DNA of 64,000 bases from Rhodobacter sp. Lineage in GTDB: Bacteria > Pseudomonadota > Alphaproteobacteria > Rhodobacterales > Rhodobacteraceae. Each line of letters starts with the position of its first letter. Positions within the stretch are counted from its first letter, which is position 1. The stretch is taken from contig JAIXRW010000029.1 of NCBI GenBank assembly GCA_027484985.1, positions 1-64,000 on the forward strand, written 5' to 3'. Below the pieces are notes generated by a model. It saw only the letters and a program-made list of their open reading frames with translations, was not told the origin of the DNA and did not search any database. Both the position numbers and the translations under genes were made by a program. Shown here in pieces: positions 50,727 to 60,077 of the stretch.

Positions 50727-51838
50727 CAGGGAGCGATCCTTCCTTCGGTAGCCGGATCGAAGGCCACCGCCTTTTCCATGTTGACCGCAAATTCATAGAT
50801 TTGCCCGGCCGACACTGCCGCATCCGCCCGCATGCGCGCAATGGCATCGCGCCCGCCCAAGGTCATGGTCACGAAAGTGTCCGAACCCGCAGGTTCGGTT
50901 ACGGTGACACGGTTCGCCAAGGGCTGGATATTGCCAGATTTGCGGTCGGCCCCTTCGGGATCGGTAATCGCCTCGGGCCGGATCCCGAGCAGGATGTCGC
51001 GCCCGTCCCATGCCGCAAGATTGGCTTGGGAAAAGCGCAACAGGCGCGGCGCCCCATCGGCATCGGTCAGCGCGGCATGGGGCACACCATCCACCAGCTT
51101 TACCCGTGCGGGGATGATGTTCATGGCGGGGCTGCCCATGAAGGTCGCCACGAACAGATTGGCGGGCGTGTCGTAAATCTCTTTCGGGGTGCCCAGTTGC
51201 TGCACGAAGCCCTTGTTCATCACCGCGATGCGGGTCGAAAGCGTCATCGCCTCGATCTGGTCATGGGTGACATAGACGATCGTCGTTTTCAGCTTCTGGT
51301 GCAGCTTCTTGATCTCGGTCCGCATATCGACGCGCAGCTTGGCGTCAAGGTTCGATAGCGGTTCGTCGAACAAAAACACATCGGGGTTGCGCACAAGCGC
51401 CCGCCCCATCGCCACGCGCTGGCGCTGCCCGCCCGACAATTGCCCCGGCTTGCGGTCTAGCAGATGGTCGATCTGCAACAGCTTGGCCACATCGGCCAAA
51501 GCGCGGTCCCGCTCGGCCTTGGGCACGCCGTGCATTTCAAGGCCAAAGGTCATGTTCTGGCCCACCGTCATATTGGGGTAAAGCGCGTAGGACTGGAACA
51601 CCATGGCGATGTTGCGCTTTGACGGATGCACGCCGTTCACCACGCGGCCCTTGATGGCAATCTCGCCCGCCGAGATGCCCTCAAGCCCCGCGATCATGTT
51701 CAAAAGCGTGGATTTGCCACAGCCCGAAGGACCGACCAGCACAAGGAACTCGCCTTCCTCTACAGCGATATCGACACGGTGCAGCACTTCGACCTGCCCG
51801 TAAGCCTTGGTCACGTTGCGGATATCGAGAAAGCCCAT
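50726..51838 (-). CDS. ABC importer ATPase, UgpC/MsmK type
   Basis: A 370-residue ATPase of a carbohydrate-type (CUT1) importer. Walker [11 protein letters not shown], signature [15 protein letters not shown], Walker [13 protein letters not shown] and H-loop VTHDQIEA are canonical, with a C-terminal MalK-like OB/TOBE region (from about 240). It follows the permease gene after an 86-base gap holding two palindromes, and overlaps the next gene by one base. Confidence 0.94.
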   Translation of the reverse strand: MGFLDIRNVTKAYGQVEVLHRVDIAVEEGEFLVLVGPSGCGKSTLLNMIAGLEGISAGEIAIKGRVVNGVHPSKRNIAMVFQSYALYPNMTVGQNMTFGLEMHGVPKAERDRALADVAKLLQIDHLLDRKPGQLSGGQRQRVAMGRALVRNPDVFLFDEPLSNLDAKLRVDMRTEIKKLHQKLKTTIVYVTHDQIEAMTLSTRIAVMNKGFVQQLGTPKEIYDTPANLFVATFMGSPAMNIIPARVKLVDGVPHAALTDADGAPRLLRFSQANLAAWDGRDILLGIRPEAITDPEGADRKSGNIQPLANRVTVTEPAGSDTFVTMTLGGRDAIARMRADAAVSAGQIYEFAVNMEKAVAFDPATEGRIAP

Positions 51839-51865
51839 GGCTTACCTCCGGCCTGTTGGTTTGAC

Positions 51866-51913
51866 GCCAAGAATTTTCGAAAATTCTTGGCAAAATTCTT
51901 CGAAGAATTTTGC
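51866..51913. repeat. two overlapping AT-rich palindromes (locus 1)
   Basis: A 26-base perfect palindrome (51866-51891, half-site GCCAAGAATTTTC) overlaps by two bases a 24-base perfect palindrome (51890-51913, half-site GCAAAATTCTTC). The arms are the same word in two orientations (AAGAATTTT and AAAATTCTT), so the unit can fold as two hairpins or re-pair. It lies between the permease and ATPase genes of the sugar-type importer. A similar pair lies at 53711-53757. Confidence 0.9.
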
Positions 51914-51924
51914 GGCGACTGCGG

Positions 51925-52803
51925 TCATCCCTTGACACTCCCCGCCATCAGCCCGCGCACGAAATAGCGGCCCGCGACGAAATAGACGAACAGGGTGGGC
52001 AGCGCGGCAAGGATCGCGCCCGCGAAGTGGACGTTGTATTCTTTCACCCCTGTCGAGGACTGGACAAGGTTGTTCAAGGCCACCGTCATCGGCTGGCTGG
52101 TGCCGCCAAAGGACGCGCCGAACAGGAAATCATTCCAGATATTGGTAAATTGCCAGATCACCGAAACCACCGCGATGGGCCCCGAGACGGGCAGCAGGAT
52201 ACGCCAGAAAATCTGGAAAAACCCCGCCCCGTCGATCTGCGCCGCGCGCACCAGTTCGGTCGGAAAGGCGGCATAGTAGTTGCGGAAGTAAAGCGTGGTG
52301 AACCCGATGCCATAGACCACATGCACCAGCACCAGCCCCGGCACGGTTCCGGCCAGCCCCAGCTTGCCCAGCACCATCGCCATCGGGATAAGAACGATCT
52401 GGAACGGGATGAAGCAGGAAAACAGCATCAGCCCGAACACCCATGTATCGCCGCGAAAGCGCCATTTGGTCAGCACGTAACCGTTCAGCGCCCCCACGAT
52501 GGTGGAAATGGCCACCGCAGGCACCACCATCAGGATCGAGTTCAGGAAATAGGGCTTCAACCCCGTCGGCTCGACCCCGATCTGCGCGGTGGACCATGCC
52601 GAACGCCACGGGTCCAGCGTCCAGACCTGCGGCAGCGCCATCATGTTGCCGCCCGTGATCTCGGCCAAGGGTTTCACCGAATTGATGCCCATCACGTAAA
52701 GCGGCAGCAGGTAGAACAGCGCGAACAGCAGCAGCAGCAGGTAGATGAACACCCGCGCAATGCGGCCCATGCTGACGGCGGTATCCTGCGTGACGGCAGC
52801 CAT
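51925..52803 (-). CDS. ABC importer permease, CUT1 MalG/AglG-like
   Basis: A 292-residue inner-membrane permease with six predicted segments and the EAA loop VRAAQIDGAGFFQIFWRILLP near residue 205. FSCFIPFQIVLIPMAMVLGKL and GTSQPMTVALNN are typical of AglG-like subunits of sugar importers. The ATG at 52803 shares one base with the previous stop (TGATG); a GTG one codon earlier is an alternative start. Confidence 0.93.
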   Translation of the reverse strand: MAAVTQDTAVSMGRIARVFIYLLLLLFALFYLLPLYVMGINSVKPLAEITGGNMMALPQVWTLDPWRSAWSTAQIGVEPTGLKPYFLNSILMVVPAVAISTIVGALNGYVLTKWRFRGDTWVFGLMLFSCFIPFQIVLIPMAMVLGKLGLAGTVPGLVLVHVVYGIGFTTLYFRNYYAAFPTELVRAAQIDGAGFFQIFWRILLPVSGPIAVVSVIWQFTNIWNDFLFGASFGGTSQPMTVALNNLVQSSTGVKEYNVHFAGAILAALPTLFVYFVAGRYFVRGLMAGSVKG

Positions 52804-53690
52804 CACTTCTTCTCCTTCAGCTCGGCGTAAAGATAGGGGACCATGATCGCGGCAATCGTCATCAGCATGATCACGGCGGATGAGGCCCCGATCCCCATCT
52901 GGTTACGGGTGAAGGTGTAGGAATACATGAAGGTCGCGGGCATCTCGGTCGCCCGTCCCGGCCCGCCCCCCGTGAGGGCGACGACAAGGTCATAGGATTT
53001 GATGGCCAAATGGCTCAGGATCACGAAGGCCGACAGGAACGCAGGCCGCAGCAGCGGAATGACGATGCGGCGGTAAAGCTGCCAGTTCGACGCCCCATCG
53101 ATCTGCGCGGCCTTCAAAATCTCGTTGTCGATCCCGCGCAATCCGGCCAGAAACATCGCCATGACGAAACCGGATGTCTGCCAGACCGCGGCGATGACGA
53201 TCGTATAGATCGCCATGTCGCCATCCTTGATCCAGGTGAAGGAAAAACTCTCCCACCCCCACAGATGCATGACCTTTTCCAGCCCGATGCCGGGGTCGAG
53301 GAACCATTTCCACGCCGTTCCCGTGACGATGAAGGACAGCGCCATGGGATACAGGTAGATGGGGCGCAACACCCCCTCGCCCCGTATCTTCTGGTCAAGA
53401 AAGATCGCCAGCGCCAAGCCCACGGCGGTGCAGATGATGATGTAGAGGCTGGCGAAGATCGCGATATTGACGATCGCGGTATTCCACGCGGGCAAGGCCC
53501 ACAGCTTCTGGTAATTCAGCCAGCCCACGAAATTGTAGCTGGGCAGCATCTTCGATCCGGTAAAGGACAAAAGCACGGTAAAGGCGATGAAGCCGTAAAC
53601 GAAGAGCAGCGTCACGGCGAAGGACGGGGCCAGCACCAGCTTGGGCAGCCAGTCCTGCAATCGCGTGCGGAAATCGGGTGCGGTGGACAT
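52803..53690 (-). CDS. ABC importer permease, CUT1 MalF/AglF-like
   Basis: A 295-residue inner-membrane permease beginning MSTAPDFRTRLQDWLPKLVL (ATG at 53690, GGAAAG upstream). Longer frames run into the palindrome region and are not protein-like. Six membrane segments and the EAA loop LKAAQIDGASNWQLYRRIVIP are present. TGTAWKWFLDPGIGLEKVM is a typical periplasmic loop of glucoside-type importers. It pairs with the next gene product. Confidence 0.93.
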   Translation of the reverse strand: MSTAPDFRTRLQDWLPKLVLAPSFAVTLLFVYGFIAFTVLLSFTGSKMLPSYNFVGWLNYQKLWALPAWNTAIVNIAIFASLYIIICTAVGLALAIFLDQKIRGEGVLRPIYLYPMALSFIVTGTAWKWFLDPGIGLEKVMHLWGWESFSFTWIKDGDMAIYTIVIAAVWQTSGFVMAMFLAGLRGIDNEILKAAQIDGASNWQLYRRIVIPLLRPAFLSAFVILSHLAIKSYDLVVALTGGGPGRATEMPATFMYSYTFTRNQMGIGASSAVIMLMTIAAIMVPYLYAELKEKK

Positions 53691-53710
53691 TGGCTTTCCA
53701 GTCGGTGCAG

Positions 53711-53757
53711 GCAAAAGTTTTTGAAAACTTTTGCAAATTCCTTTCAAAGGAATTTGC
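53711..53757. repeat. two overlapping AT-rich palindromes (locus 2)
   Basis: GCAAAAGTTTT-TG-AAAACTTTTGC (53711-53734) overlaps by two bases GCAAATTCCTTT-C-AAAGGAATTTGC (53733-53757). Arm sequences differ from locus 1, but size, overlap, base composition and position in a gap of the same operon are alike. It lies in the 112-base gap between binding-protein and first permease genes, where mRNA stabilisation of the binding-protein message is common. Confidence 0.9.
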
Positions 53758-53802
53758 GCGAAAGGTCGGGGGGCGGCGCGATTGCCGCCCCCTTTCGTCC
53801 GG

Positions 53803-55056
53803 TCACTGCGCGGCGGCGACGGCTTCGGCCAGCGCCTTGGCGGCGGCGGCGCCATCGGCATATTCGCCGTTGAAGGCCGCCGTGATCACGTCATAGGTCG
53901 CGTTCTTCACCGCTGCCGGTGCAGCATGGCCATGCGCCATCGACCCGTAAAGCGTGCTGTTGGTATTGGCTTCGGCAAGGTCCGCCATGCCCTTTTTGCC
54001 ACAATCGTCAAAGGCGTCGTTGGGCACATCGGTGCGGGCCGGAACCGACCCTTTCACCACGTTGAAGGCCGACTGGAACGCGGGGTCCATGATCGCCTTG
54101 GCCATGTTGACCTGCGCTTCCTGCTTGGCCGCATCGGTCTGGTTGAACATGGCGAACTGGTCCGAGTTGAACGTGACCGACCCTTGGGTGCCAGGGAAGC
54201 GGATGCAGACGAAATCGGTGCCCGGCTTCTTGCCCGCCTTCAGGAATTCGCCCTTGGCCCAGTCGCCCATCATCTGCATGCCCGCCTCGCCATTGATCAC
54301 CATGGCCGAAGCAAGGTTCCAGTCACGACCCGAGAAGTTATCGTCCACATAGGACCGCAGCTTGATCAGGTGATCGAAAGCGGTCGCCATTTGCTCGCCG
54401 CCCAGCGCCGCGGGGTCAAGGTCGATGAACGCCTTCTGGTAGAAATCGCCACCCATCGACAGCACGATCCCGTCGAACACGGTTGCTTCCTGCCACGGCT
54501 GGCCCCCATGGGCGAGCGGGGTGATCCCGTTTTCTTTCATCTTGTCCAGCACGGCGACCAGTTCGTCCCAGGTGGTCGGCGCGGCAAGGCCGGTGGCATC
54601 AAGGGCGGCTTTGTTGATCCAGACCCAGTTGGTCGAATGCACGTTCACAGGGGCCGCAACCCATTTGCCGTCATAGGTCGAGAATTTCTGCAAGGCTGCG
54701 GGAACCACCTTGTCCCAGCCCTCGGCCTGCGCCGTGGCGGTCAGGTCGGCCAGCGCGCCCTGTTCGGCCCAGTCCTGGATATCAAAGCCCAGCATCTGCA
54801 CGGCGGTGGGCGGATCGCCCGCAGTGACGCGCGCGCGCAGCGCGGTCATCGCCGCCTCGCCACCGCCCCCCGCCACAGGCATATCGACCCAGCCGGTGCC
54901 GCCCGTGGCAAGGTTGTCCTTTAGCACGTTCAGCGCAGCAGCCTCGCCGCCGCTGGTCCACCAGTGCAGCACTTCCACATCGGCGGCTTTCGCCAGCGAG
55001 GTGGTCATGGCCAGCACGGCAGCGGCCTTGATCATCGTCTTCCATCCGGAACGCAT
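53803..55056 (-). CDS. ABC importer substrate-binding protein, CUT1 sugar type
   Basis: Periplasmic binding protein of 417 residues from the ATG at 55056 (AGGAAACACG upstream). The Sec signal [20 protein letters not shown] is cleaved near AKA-AD. The mature protein opens [16 protein letters not shown], typical of glucose/glucoside-binding proteins of the AraN/AglE kind, with [17 protein letters not shown] and [10 protein letters not shown] further on. It lies 47 bases after the aldehyde dehydrogenase gene. The ligand is probably a sugar, polyol or glycoside. Confidence 0.94.
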   Translation of the reverse strand: MRSGWKTMIKAAAVLAMTTSLAKAADVEVLHWWTSGGEAAALNVLKDNLATGGTGWVDMPVAGGGGEAAMTALRARVTAGDPPTAVQMLGFDIQDWAEQGALADLTATAQAEGWDKVVPAALQKFSTYDGKWVAAPVNVHSTNWVWINKAALDATGLAAPTTWDELVAVLDKMKENGITPLAHGGQPWQEATVFDGIVLSMGGDFYQKAFIDLDPAALGGEQMATAFDHLIKLRSYVDDNFSGRDWNLASAMVINGEAGMQMMGDWAKGEFLKAGKKPGTDFVCIRFPGTQGSVTFNSDQFAMFNQTDAAKQEAQVNMAKAIMDPAFQSAFNVVKGSVPARTDVPNDAFDDCGKKGMADLAEANTNSTLYGSMAHGHAAPAAVKNATYDVITAAFNGEYADGAAAAKALAEAVAAAQ

Positions 55057-55103
55057 CGTGTTTCCTCCCATGTTGCGTTTTGCTTGCCGCCTTGCGCTGT
55101 TGC

Positions 55104-56633
55104 TCAGCCTTGGCGGGTCTTCACCCAGTTCGCCCGCGTGCGCCCGATGCGCATCACGACCGACTTGATCTCAAGGAATTCCTCAAGCCCGTAGCGCCCG
55201 ATCTCGCGCCCCTGACCCGATTGCTTGACCCCGCCGAAGGTGACTTCGGGAAAGCCGTCCATCCATGTGTTGGTCCAGACGGTGCCCGCCTGCGCGGCCC
55301 GCGCAAAGCGCAGGCAGGTATGGACATTCTGGCTCCACACCCCCGCCGACAGGCCGTAATCGGCATCGTTGCATAGAGCGATGGCCTCGGCCTCCGTGCG
55401 GAAGGTCAGCACGGTCAGCACGGGGCCGAACACCTCGTCCCGGGCGATCGCCATGTCGGGGGTCACGCCCGTCACCACGGTGGGGCGGTAGAATTGCGCG
55501 CCAAGGCCCGGCACAGAAAGCGGCCCGCCGCCCAGCACGACCTTTGCCCCCTCCGCCACCGCGCCCTGCACGTAACCGTCAATCTTCGCGCCATGTTCGG
55601 GCGTCACGATGGCCCCGACCTGCGTTTCGGGGTCGAGCGGGTCGCCGAACGCCACATGGCGCGACAGGGCCACCACCTTGGCCGTGAACGCCTCGGCGAT
55701 ATCCTCGTGCACGATGATCCGGCTGCCGGAATTGCAGCATTGCCCCACGTTGAAATAGACACCGAACACCACCGCATCGGCGGCGCTGTCCAGATCGGCA
55801 TCGGGAAAGATCACCTGCGGGTTCTTGCCCCCCAGTTCCAGCGCCACCTTCTTCAGGTTATCCGCCGCGATCCGGCTGATCGTCTTGCCCACGGCCGTGG
55901 ACCCGGTAAAGGTGACCATGTCCACCTGCGCATCTGCCGCCAGCACCGCCCCCACTGGCTGGCCATAGCCCAGCACGATATTGACCACCCCCGCCGGCAG
56001 CCCCGCCTGATCCAGCAACTCGCCCAGCATCGCCGTGGTCGAGGGCGTCATTTCCGACGGCTTCACCACACAGGTGCAACCGGCCGCCAGCGCAAAGGGC
56101 AGCTTCTGCGACAGGATCCAGAACGGGAAATTCCACGGCGTGATGATCGACACCACCCCGATGGGTTCTTTCAGCACCGTGGCCAGCATGTCCGGCCCCA
56201 GCCCGTTGAAACTGTCGCCCTCGACCGTCCGCGCCAAGGCGGCGGCATAGCGCCAAAGGTCGGCAGCCCCGCCCACCTCGCCCCGCGACTGGTTGATCGG
56301 CTTGCCCGATTCCAGCGTTTCGATCATGGCAAAGCGGTCCACATTCGCCTCGATCAGGTCGGCCACGCGCAACAGCACCGCCGCCCGTTCCTTGGCCGCC
56401 AGCCGCGACCAGCGCCCGTCATCGAATGCCGCCCGTGCCGCCGCGATGGCGGCCTGCGCATCGGCGGCGGTTCCCTTGGCCGAACGGCTGACCACCACTC
56501 CGTGCGAGGGCGAGATGCGGTCCGACAGTTCCGCCCCGTCGCGCCAAGCGCCGCCGATCCAGTGGCGGTTCACCCGCAGTTCGGGAAGCACAACCGCGCT
56601 GCGCGGTATCACGGTCATTTCGGTCATGCTCAT
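55104..56633 (-). CDS. NAD(P)-dependent aldehyde dehydrogenase
   Basis: A 509-residue aldehyde dehydrogenase. [11 protein letters not shown] is the cofactor loop, the glutamate lies in [10 protein letters not shown] and the nucleophilic cysteine in [31 protein letters not shown] is typical of betaine- or semialdehyde-type enzymes. The start overlaps the stop of the enoyl-CoA hydratase gene (ATGA). It would oxidise the aldehyde made by the GMC enzymes to an acid that the CoA-transferase can activate. Confidence 0.95.
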   Translation of the reverse strand: MSMTEMTVIPRSAVVLPELRVNRHWIGGAWRDGAELSDRISPSHGVVVSRSAKGTAADAQAAIAAARAAFDDGRWSRLAAKERAAVLLRVADLIEANVDRFAMIETLESGKPINQSRGEVGGAADLWRYAAALARTVEGDSFNGLGPDMLATVLKEPIGVVSIITPWNFPFWILSQKLPFALAAGCTCVVKPSEMTPSTTAMLGELLDQAGLPAGVVNIVLGYGQPVGAVLAADAQVDMVTFTGSTAVGKTISRIAADNLKKVALELGGKNPQVIFPDADLDSAADAVVFGVYFNVGQCCNSGSRIIVHEDIAEAFTAKVVALSRHVAFGDPLDPETQVGAIVTPEHGAKIDGYVQGAVAEGAKVVLGGGPLSVPGLGAQFYRPTVVTGVTPDMAIARDEVFGPVLTVLTFRTEAEAIALCNDADYGLSAGVWSQNVHTCLRFARAAQAGTVWTNTWMDGFPEVTFGGVKQSGQGREIGRYGLEEFLEIKSVVMRIGRTRANWVKTRQG

Positions 56634-57397
56634 ATCCCCGGAAATTCGGCTTTGCGCTTTGCGCGAAAGGCGGCCACGCCTTCATCACGGTCGGCGCTTG
56701 CGGCAATGGCGGCGCTGCCCAGCGCCTCGATCAGGGCGGCGGCATCCTCGCCCCTGCCTGCATGGATCATCGACTTGGTGATCTCGACCGCCCGCGGCGA
56801 CAGGTCCAGCACCCGCGCGGCAATCGCCTCGGCCGCAGCCCGCGCATCCTCGGCCACCTCGGCGGCGAAACCCATGGCAAGCGCACGATCAGCGGTGATG
56901 CGCCGCCCGAACAACGCCATTTCCTTGACCACGGCTTCCGGCAGTAACCGCGCCAGCCGCTGCGACCCCGACCAACCCGGAACGATGCCCACCTGCGCCT
57001 CGGGCAGGGCCAGCGTGGCCTTGGGCCCCATCACGCGGATATCGCAGGCCGCCGCCAGTTCCAGCCCGCCGCCAAAGGCATGCGCCTGCACCACGGCAAT
57101 CGTCGGCCGCGCCAGCCGCGCCAGACGGTCAAAGATGCGATGCCCGCCGCGCACCCAATGGCGGGCAAATTCGGCGGGCGTCAGATCGCCCCAACCGTTG
57201 ATATCGGCCCCCGCGCAGAACGCCTTGGCCTCGGCCGCTGTGACCAGCACGCAGGCGATATCCGCGCTGCGCTCGATCGTATCGAGATGCCCGGCCAGTT
57301 GCGCCAGCATCTCGACGGTAAAGGCATTCAGCTTGGCGGGGTTGTCCAGCCGCAACTCGGCCACGCGCCCGTTGATGTTGAAATGCACGCGGCTCAT
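56630..57397 (-). CDS. enoyl-CoA hydratase/isomerase family protein
   Basis: 255 residues from the ATG at 57397 overlapping the CoA-transferase stop (ATGA). The oxyanion-hole segments are KAFCAGADI and HAFGGGLELAAACDI; both catalytic glutamates of classical hydratases are present (GGGLE and LPEAQVGIVPG). Crotonase-fold enzymes also include isomerases and hydrolases, but with both glutamates hydration is the best guess. It works with the CoA-transferase on an acyl-CoA derived from the imported compound. Confidence 0.92.
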   Translation of the reverse strand: MSRVHFNINGRVAELRLDNPAKLNAFTVEMLAQLAGHLDTIERSADIACVLVTAAEAKAFCAGADINGWGDLTPAEFARHWVRGGHRIFDRLARLARPTIAVVQAHAFGGGLELAAACDIRVMGPKATLALPEAQVGIVPGWSGSQRLARLLPEAVVKEMALFGRRITADRALAMGFAAEVAEDARAAAEAIAARVLDLSPRAVEITKSMIHAGRGEDAAALIEALGSAAIAASADRDEGVAAFRAKRKAEFPGI

Positions 57398-58965
57398 GGC
57401 GACCACCCCATCGGGCCTTCGGCCAGCAGCGATTTGGGCAGCACTACCGCGTTTTCGGCCACCCGCACGCGGCCCCCGCTTGCCGCCACGATATCACGCG
57501 CAGGGTCGATCCCCGGCATGATCTCGAACGCGGTCAGCCCGCCCGCGCCCAGCAGCATCACGCAGCGTTCGGTGACGTAAAGCACCTCTTGCCCCTGTTC
57601 CCGCGCCCGTGCGCCGGAAAAGGTGACATGTTCCACCGCCTCGACCATCTTGGTGAACTTGCCGGGCGCCTCGACCCGTATCCCGTCCGCCGACAGCGCG
57701 ATCTTCGCCCCCGCCTCGAACCAGCCGGAAAACACGACCTTCCGCGCATGGGCGGTGATATCGACGAACCCGCCACATCCCGCCGTCAGATACGGCTTTT
57801 TCCCCAGTTTCGACACATTGACATTGCCTTCCACATCGACCTCGAGGAAGGACAGGAACGTCAGATCGAAACCGCCGCCCTGAAAATAGATGAACTGCTG
57901 GGGCGACGGCACGAAAGCATCGGCATTCGACGCGCAGCCAAAGGCGAAGCCTGTCAGCGGCATGCCCCCCACCGCGCCCTGTTCGATGGCCCAAGTCACC
58001 GCTTCGGGGTGGCCTTCCTCAAGCAAAATGCGCGGCACCATGGCCGAGATGCCAAAACCCAGATTGGCCGTCATGCCGCGCTTCAGCTCCATCGCGGCGC
58101 GGCGGGCGATCACCTTTTCCACCCCGTGCTCGGCCAGCGCAAAGCTGGACCACGGGCGCATGACCTGTCCGGAAATCGCGGGATCGTAAGGCGTCTCGCA
58201 GGTCTGCTTCTGGTCGGGGTCCACCACGACCACATCCACCAGATGCCCCGGCACGCGCACGTCATGGGGGCGCAAAGACCCCTTTGCCGTCACGCGGGAC
58301 ACTTGCGCGATCACCAGCCCGCCGTGGTTCTTGACACAGATCGCCTGTTCCAGCCCGCCCAGATAGGCGCCTTCGTGTTCATAGGTCAGATTGCCATGTT
58401 CATCGGCTGTGGTCGCCCGCAGGATGCAGACATCCGGCACGATGTTGGGAAAATGCAGCCATGTCTCACCGCCAAATTCCACCCGCGCCACGATGGGCGC
58501 CGCCGCCCCCTTGGTATTCATCGCGCAGCCTTCCCGGATGGGGTCGACAAAGGTTTGCAAACCCACCTTTGTCAGCACGCCCGCCCGCCGCGCCGCCGCC
58601 TCGCGATGCATGTCGAACAGAATACCCGAGGGCACGTTATAGGCCGGAATACGGTTTTCCGTGACCATCTTCCAGATTTCCGGCATCGGCAGGTTCGACG
58701 ACCCCGAGGGGTATGACCCCGCGATCACCCGCGCCAAAAGCCCATCCTGCGCGATATGGTCGATACCCTTGACGCCATACATGTCGCCCGCTGCAATCGG
58801 GTTGATCGAGGTGATCCCGCGCGGATGCCCCTCGACCCGAAAGCGCGCGCCGATGGCCTCCAGCACCTTGTCGGGACAGCCCAGCGCGGATGAGGATGAC
58901 ACCGTCACAACCGCCCCGTCCGCGATCAGCGCCGCAGCCTGTGCTGGCGAAACAACCTTAGACAT
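57394..58965 (-). CDS. single-chain acyl-CoA:acetate CoA-transferase, YdiF-like
   Basis: 523 residues from the ATG at 58965; family I CoA-transferase with both halves in one chain, as in YdiF and propionate CoA-transferase. VVTVSSSSALGCPDKVLEA opens the first half; the probable catalytic glutamate lies in WAIEQGAVGGMP of the second half, near residue 330. First gene of the LacI-controlled operon; its promoter carries two operator-like sites. It would activate a carboxylic acid product of the pathway by exchange with a short acyl-CoA. Confidence 0.92.
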   Translation of the reverse strand: MSKVVSPAQAAALIADGAVVTVSSSSALGCPDKVLEAIGARFRVEGHPRGITSINPIAAGDMYGVKGIDHIAQDGLLARVIAGSYPSGSSNLPMPEIWKMVTENRIPAYNVPSGILFDMHREAAARRAGVLTKVGLQTFVDPIREGCAMNTKGAAAPIVARVEFGGETWLHFPNIVPDVCILRATTADEHGNLTYEHEGAYLGGLEQAICVKNHGGLVIAQVSRVTAKGSLRPHDVRVPGHLVDVVVVDPDQKQTCETPYDPAISGQVMRPWSSFALAEHGVEKVIARRAAMELKRGMTANLGFGISAMVPRILLEEGHPEAVTWAIEQGAVGGMPLTGFAFGCASNADAFVPSPQQFIYFQGGGFDLTFLSFLEVDVEGNVNVSKLGKKPYLTAGCGGFVDITAHARKVVFSGWFEAGAKIALSADGIRVEAPGKFTKMVEAVEHVTFSGARAREQGQEVLYVTERCVMLLGAGGLTAFEIMPGIDPARDIVAASGGRVRVAENAVVLPKSLLAEGPMGWSP

Positions 58966-59052
58966 CCGCGCCACATACCCCCCGTGCAGGCACAGCCCGA
59001 CAGGTGCGGCAAATCACGGATTTGCACGCCAGCCTGCTCCGATTCCCGATTT

Positions 59053-59096
59053 AGGATCGTTCCAATGATTTACTGGAACGATCCATAATCTGTCAA
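59053..59096 (-). promoter_or_regulatory. promoter and double LacI-type operator of the 58965 operon
   Basis: Minus strand TTGACA (59091-59096), 17 bases, then GTAAAT (59068-59073). One operator, TGGAACGATCCA read on the plus strand (59074-59085), fills the spacer; the second, AGGATCGTTCCA (59053-59064), lies just after the -10. Both have the 5-CG-5 layout of LacI-family sites, with centres 21 bases apart (two helical turns). The remainder of 58966-59129 is AT-rich and without genes. Confidence 0.75.
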
Positions 59097-59129
59097 CCGA
59101 AAGAAATGCTCCGAAAAAGGGAAAAAGGA

Positions 59130-60077
59130 TCAGGGGGTTGGAACCAGCGGCGGCAGGTCCGCCAGCGTCTGTTTCGACGCCAGCGCCCCGTAATGGCGCA
59201 ACACGGCAGCGGCCATCATCTGCCCCGCCTGCACCGCCGAAGCGCCGCCCTGCCCCGTCACGCGCGCGGCAAGGTAGCCTGCATTGAACGCATCGCCCGC
59301 GCCTGTCGTATCGACGATGCCCGCAACCTCGGGCGTGGGAACAGGCAGGCTTTCGCCCCCCGCCCAATGCAGCACGGGCCCTGCCCCGTCTTTCACCACC
59401 ACTTCGCCCACGCCACAGCCCGCCATCCGCGCCACGGTCGCCCCTGCGTCCGCATCCCCGAAATGCTGCCGCTCGTCATCAAGGCTGGGCAGCGCGATGT
59501 CGGTCAATTCCAGCATCCGGCTGACCACCGCCCGCATTTCATCGGCCGACGGCCAAAGACGCAGGCGGATATTGGGGTCGAATGACACCACCCCGCCCCG
59601 CGCCCTATAATTTGCCAGCACGGCAAACAACCCCTCGCGCGCCGCGGGCGACAGGATGGCCAGGGTGATCCCCGACAAATGCGCCAGCCCCACCCCATCC
59701 AACGCCGCCGCCAGCGCCGCCCGGTCATCGGCCAGATGCCGCGCGGCCGAGGTTTCGCGCCAGTAATGGAAACCGCGCTCGACCCCGTTCAACTCGATCA
59801 TGTAAAGCCCCATGCGGCGGGCCGGATCGCGGGTTATGCCGTCCACGGCCAAACCGTCCGCCGCCATTCCGGCGACAAAGGCATCCGACAGGCTGTCATC
59901 GCCCACCCGTGTGACCAGCCCCACCTCTGCCGCTGGCCCCAGCCATTGCGCCATGTGCCACGCGGTGTTGTACGTATCGCCCGCAAAACCGCGCCGGTAT
60001 AGCCCATCGCCCACTGGGGCCATTTCCACCATCGCCTCGCCGATGGCCCGCACCGACCGCGTCGTGATCCGTTTCAT
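59130..60077 (-). CDS. PfkB-family sugar kinase, 2-keto-3-deoxygluconate kinase-like
   Basis: A 315-residue ribokinase-family kinase starting in an ATGA overlap with the flavoprotein gene. GFAGDTYNTAWHMAQWLG and FHYWRETSAARHL are characteristic of KDG kinases; VDTTGAGDAFNAGYLAA holds the catalytic aspartate and anion hole. It would phosphorylate 2-keto-3-deoxygluconate or a similar keto-deoxy acid for aldol cleavage. No KDPG aldolase is in the window. Confidence 0.92.
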   Translation of the reverse strand: MKRITTRSVRAIGEAMVEMAPVGDGLYRRGFAGDTYNTAWHMAQWLGPAAEVGLVTRVGDDSLSDAFVAGMAADGLAVDGITRDPARRMGLYMIELNGVERGFHYWRETSAARHLADDRAALAAALDGVGLAHLSGITLAILSPAAREGLFAVLANYRARGGVVSFDPNIRLRLWPSADEMRAVVSRMLELTDIALPSLDDERQHFGDADAGATVARMAGCGVGEVVVKDGAGPVLHWAGGESLPVPTPEVAGIVDTTGAGDAFNAGYLAARVTGQGGASAVQAGQMMAAAVLRHYGALASKQTLADLPPLVPTP

